From contig CAKRKO010000122.1 of assembly GCA_934358495.1 (NCBI GenBank), positions 1-5,325 on the forward strand: a stretch of DNA of 5,325 bases, read 5' to 3'. The DNA comes from an uncultured Eubacterium sp. GTDB lineage: Bacteria; Bacillota; Clostridia; Lachnospirales; Lachnospiraceae. The position numbers were made by a program, and so were the translations under genes. Shown here piece after piece: positions 4,949-5,325 of the stretch; within the stretch, counting starts at the first letter, position 1, and each line of letters opens with the position of its first letter. The notes below the pieces were generated by a model. That model saw nothing but the letters and a program-made list of their open reading frames with translations. It searched no databases and was not told the origin of the DNA.

Positions 4949-5325
4949 ATGAAAAAAAAATCACTAAACATACATAAACGAGATAATCAGAGTTTCCGAC
5001 ACCGGCTGCTGCTGTCCATTTTCCGGATCGCCGCTCCGGTCACTGCCATCGTCTGTACCGTTTCCATTGTTATGCTGACTCTGAACTACCGCCAGACCGT
5101 CATCAATTCCCAGGCAGCCGCTACGGAAAAAGTCCGCAGCGACATAGCACATATTGTCGATAATACACAGATCTTATCCCAGGATATGATCTTCAACAGC
5201 GAAATCCAGCAGATTCTTGCCAGCAGTACCGCCGGCGAGCAGTTTCCACAAAATACGGACGTTGCCTACCACATTAACGGTTTTATCGCCAACCGGGATT
5301 ATATCAACTGTGTGATCCTGACCGG
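4949..5325 (+). CDS. Sensor histidine kinase, YesM/LytS type, N-terminal part (runs off window)
   Basis: The first 125 codons of a longer gene are open to the window end. A basic N-terminus (MKKKSLNIHKRDNQSFRHR) precedes one membrane segment at about residues 20-45. Then begins an extracellular helical region, including DIAHIVDNTQILSQDMIFNSEIQQIL (65-90) and a later INGFIANRDYINCVIL segment (109-124). This layout, a short cytoplasmic tail, one helix, and a long helix leading into an outside double-Cache-like sensor domain, is typical of YesM-type kinases. Those normally carry a HAMP and a His_kinase/HATPase_c module further on and pair with a YesN/AraC-type response regulator. The ATG at 4949 has GAGGT (4938-4942) six bases upstream. 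Neighbouring genes on the other strand are the MFS carrier and a binding lipoprotein, which suggests control of small-molecule uptake. The kinase domain is not visible, so a chemoreceptor or other membrane sensor cannot be fully excluded. Third codon positions are richer in G/C than in the hydrolase gene. Confidence 0.8.
   Translation, partial: MKKKSLNIHKRDNQSFRHRLLLSIFRIAAPVTAIVCTVSIVMLTLNYRQTVINSQAAATEKVRSDIAHIVDNTQILSQDMIFNSEIQQILASSTAGEQFPQNTDVAYHINGFIANRDYINCVILT

Noticed and set aside
4964..5152. 62-codon minus-strand frame inside the kinase start
   Set aside because: It is antisense to a kinase N-terminus that has a good ribosome site and a membrane segment.
1..5325. CRISPR array, complete insertion sequence, prophage or toxin-antitoxin genes
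   Set aside because: No regularly spaced repeats, transposase, integrase or matching small gene pairs are visible.

Overview
The window looks like chromosomal DNA of a low-to-moderate-GC Firmicute, most likely a gut-type clostridium (Lachnospiraceae or a relative). That is an inference. It rests on strong GGAGG-type ribosome sites, tRNA genes without an encoded CCA end, a lipoprotein sugar-type binding protein, an OFA-type MFS carrier and a YesM/LytS-type sensor kinase. No phage, plasmid, CRISPR or complete insertion-sequence genes are visible.

Left part (1-1612, plus strand): two almost identical tRNA-Leu(AAG) genes, each followed by a rho-independent terminator. The first is cut by the window edge. 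They flank one membrane-anchored alpha/beta hydrolase gene (305-1294) that has its own promoter and ribosome site. The repeated block differs at only three bases, and two of these are a compensatory pair in the variable-arm stem. Directly after each tRNA terminator lies a strong, unexplained hairpin: a perfect 14-bp stem at 100-130, and a composite structured stretch at about 1630-1730.

Middle and right part (1733-4697, minus strand): a lipoprotein solute-binding protein of the carbohydrate ABC type (1733-3100) and, upstream of it, a 12-helix OFA-family MFS transporter (3348-4697). A terminator lies between them, so they are probably separate transcripts. No ABC permease or ATPase accompanies the binding protein here.

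Right edge (4949 onward, plus strand): the start of a sensor histidine kinase of the YesM/LytS type (one N-terminal membrane segment and the beginning of an extracellular domain), divergent from the MFS gene. The 251-bp divergent intergenic region holds three perfect short palindromes that are candidate operators. A working hypothesis is that the kinase, perhaps with the orphan binding protein as ligand sensor, controls the MFS carrier. The kinase's sensor output and its response regulator, if any, lie outside the window.
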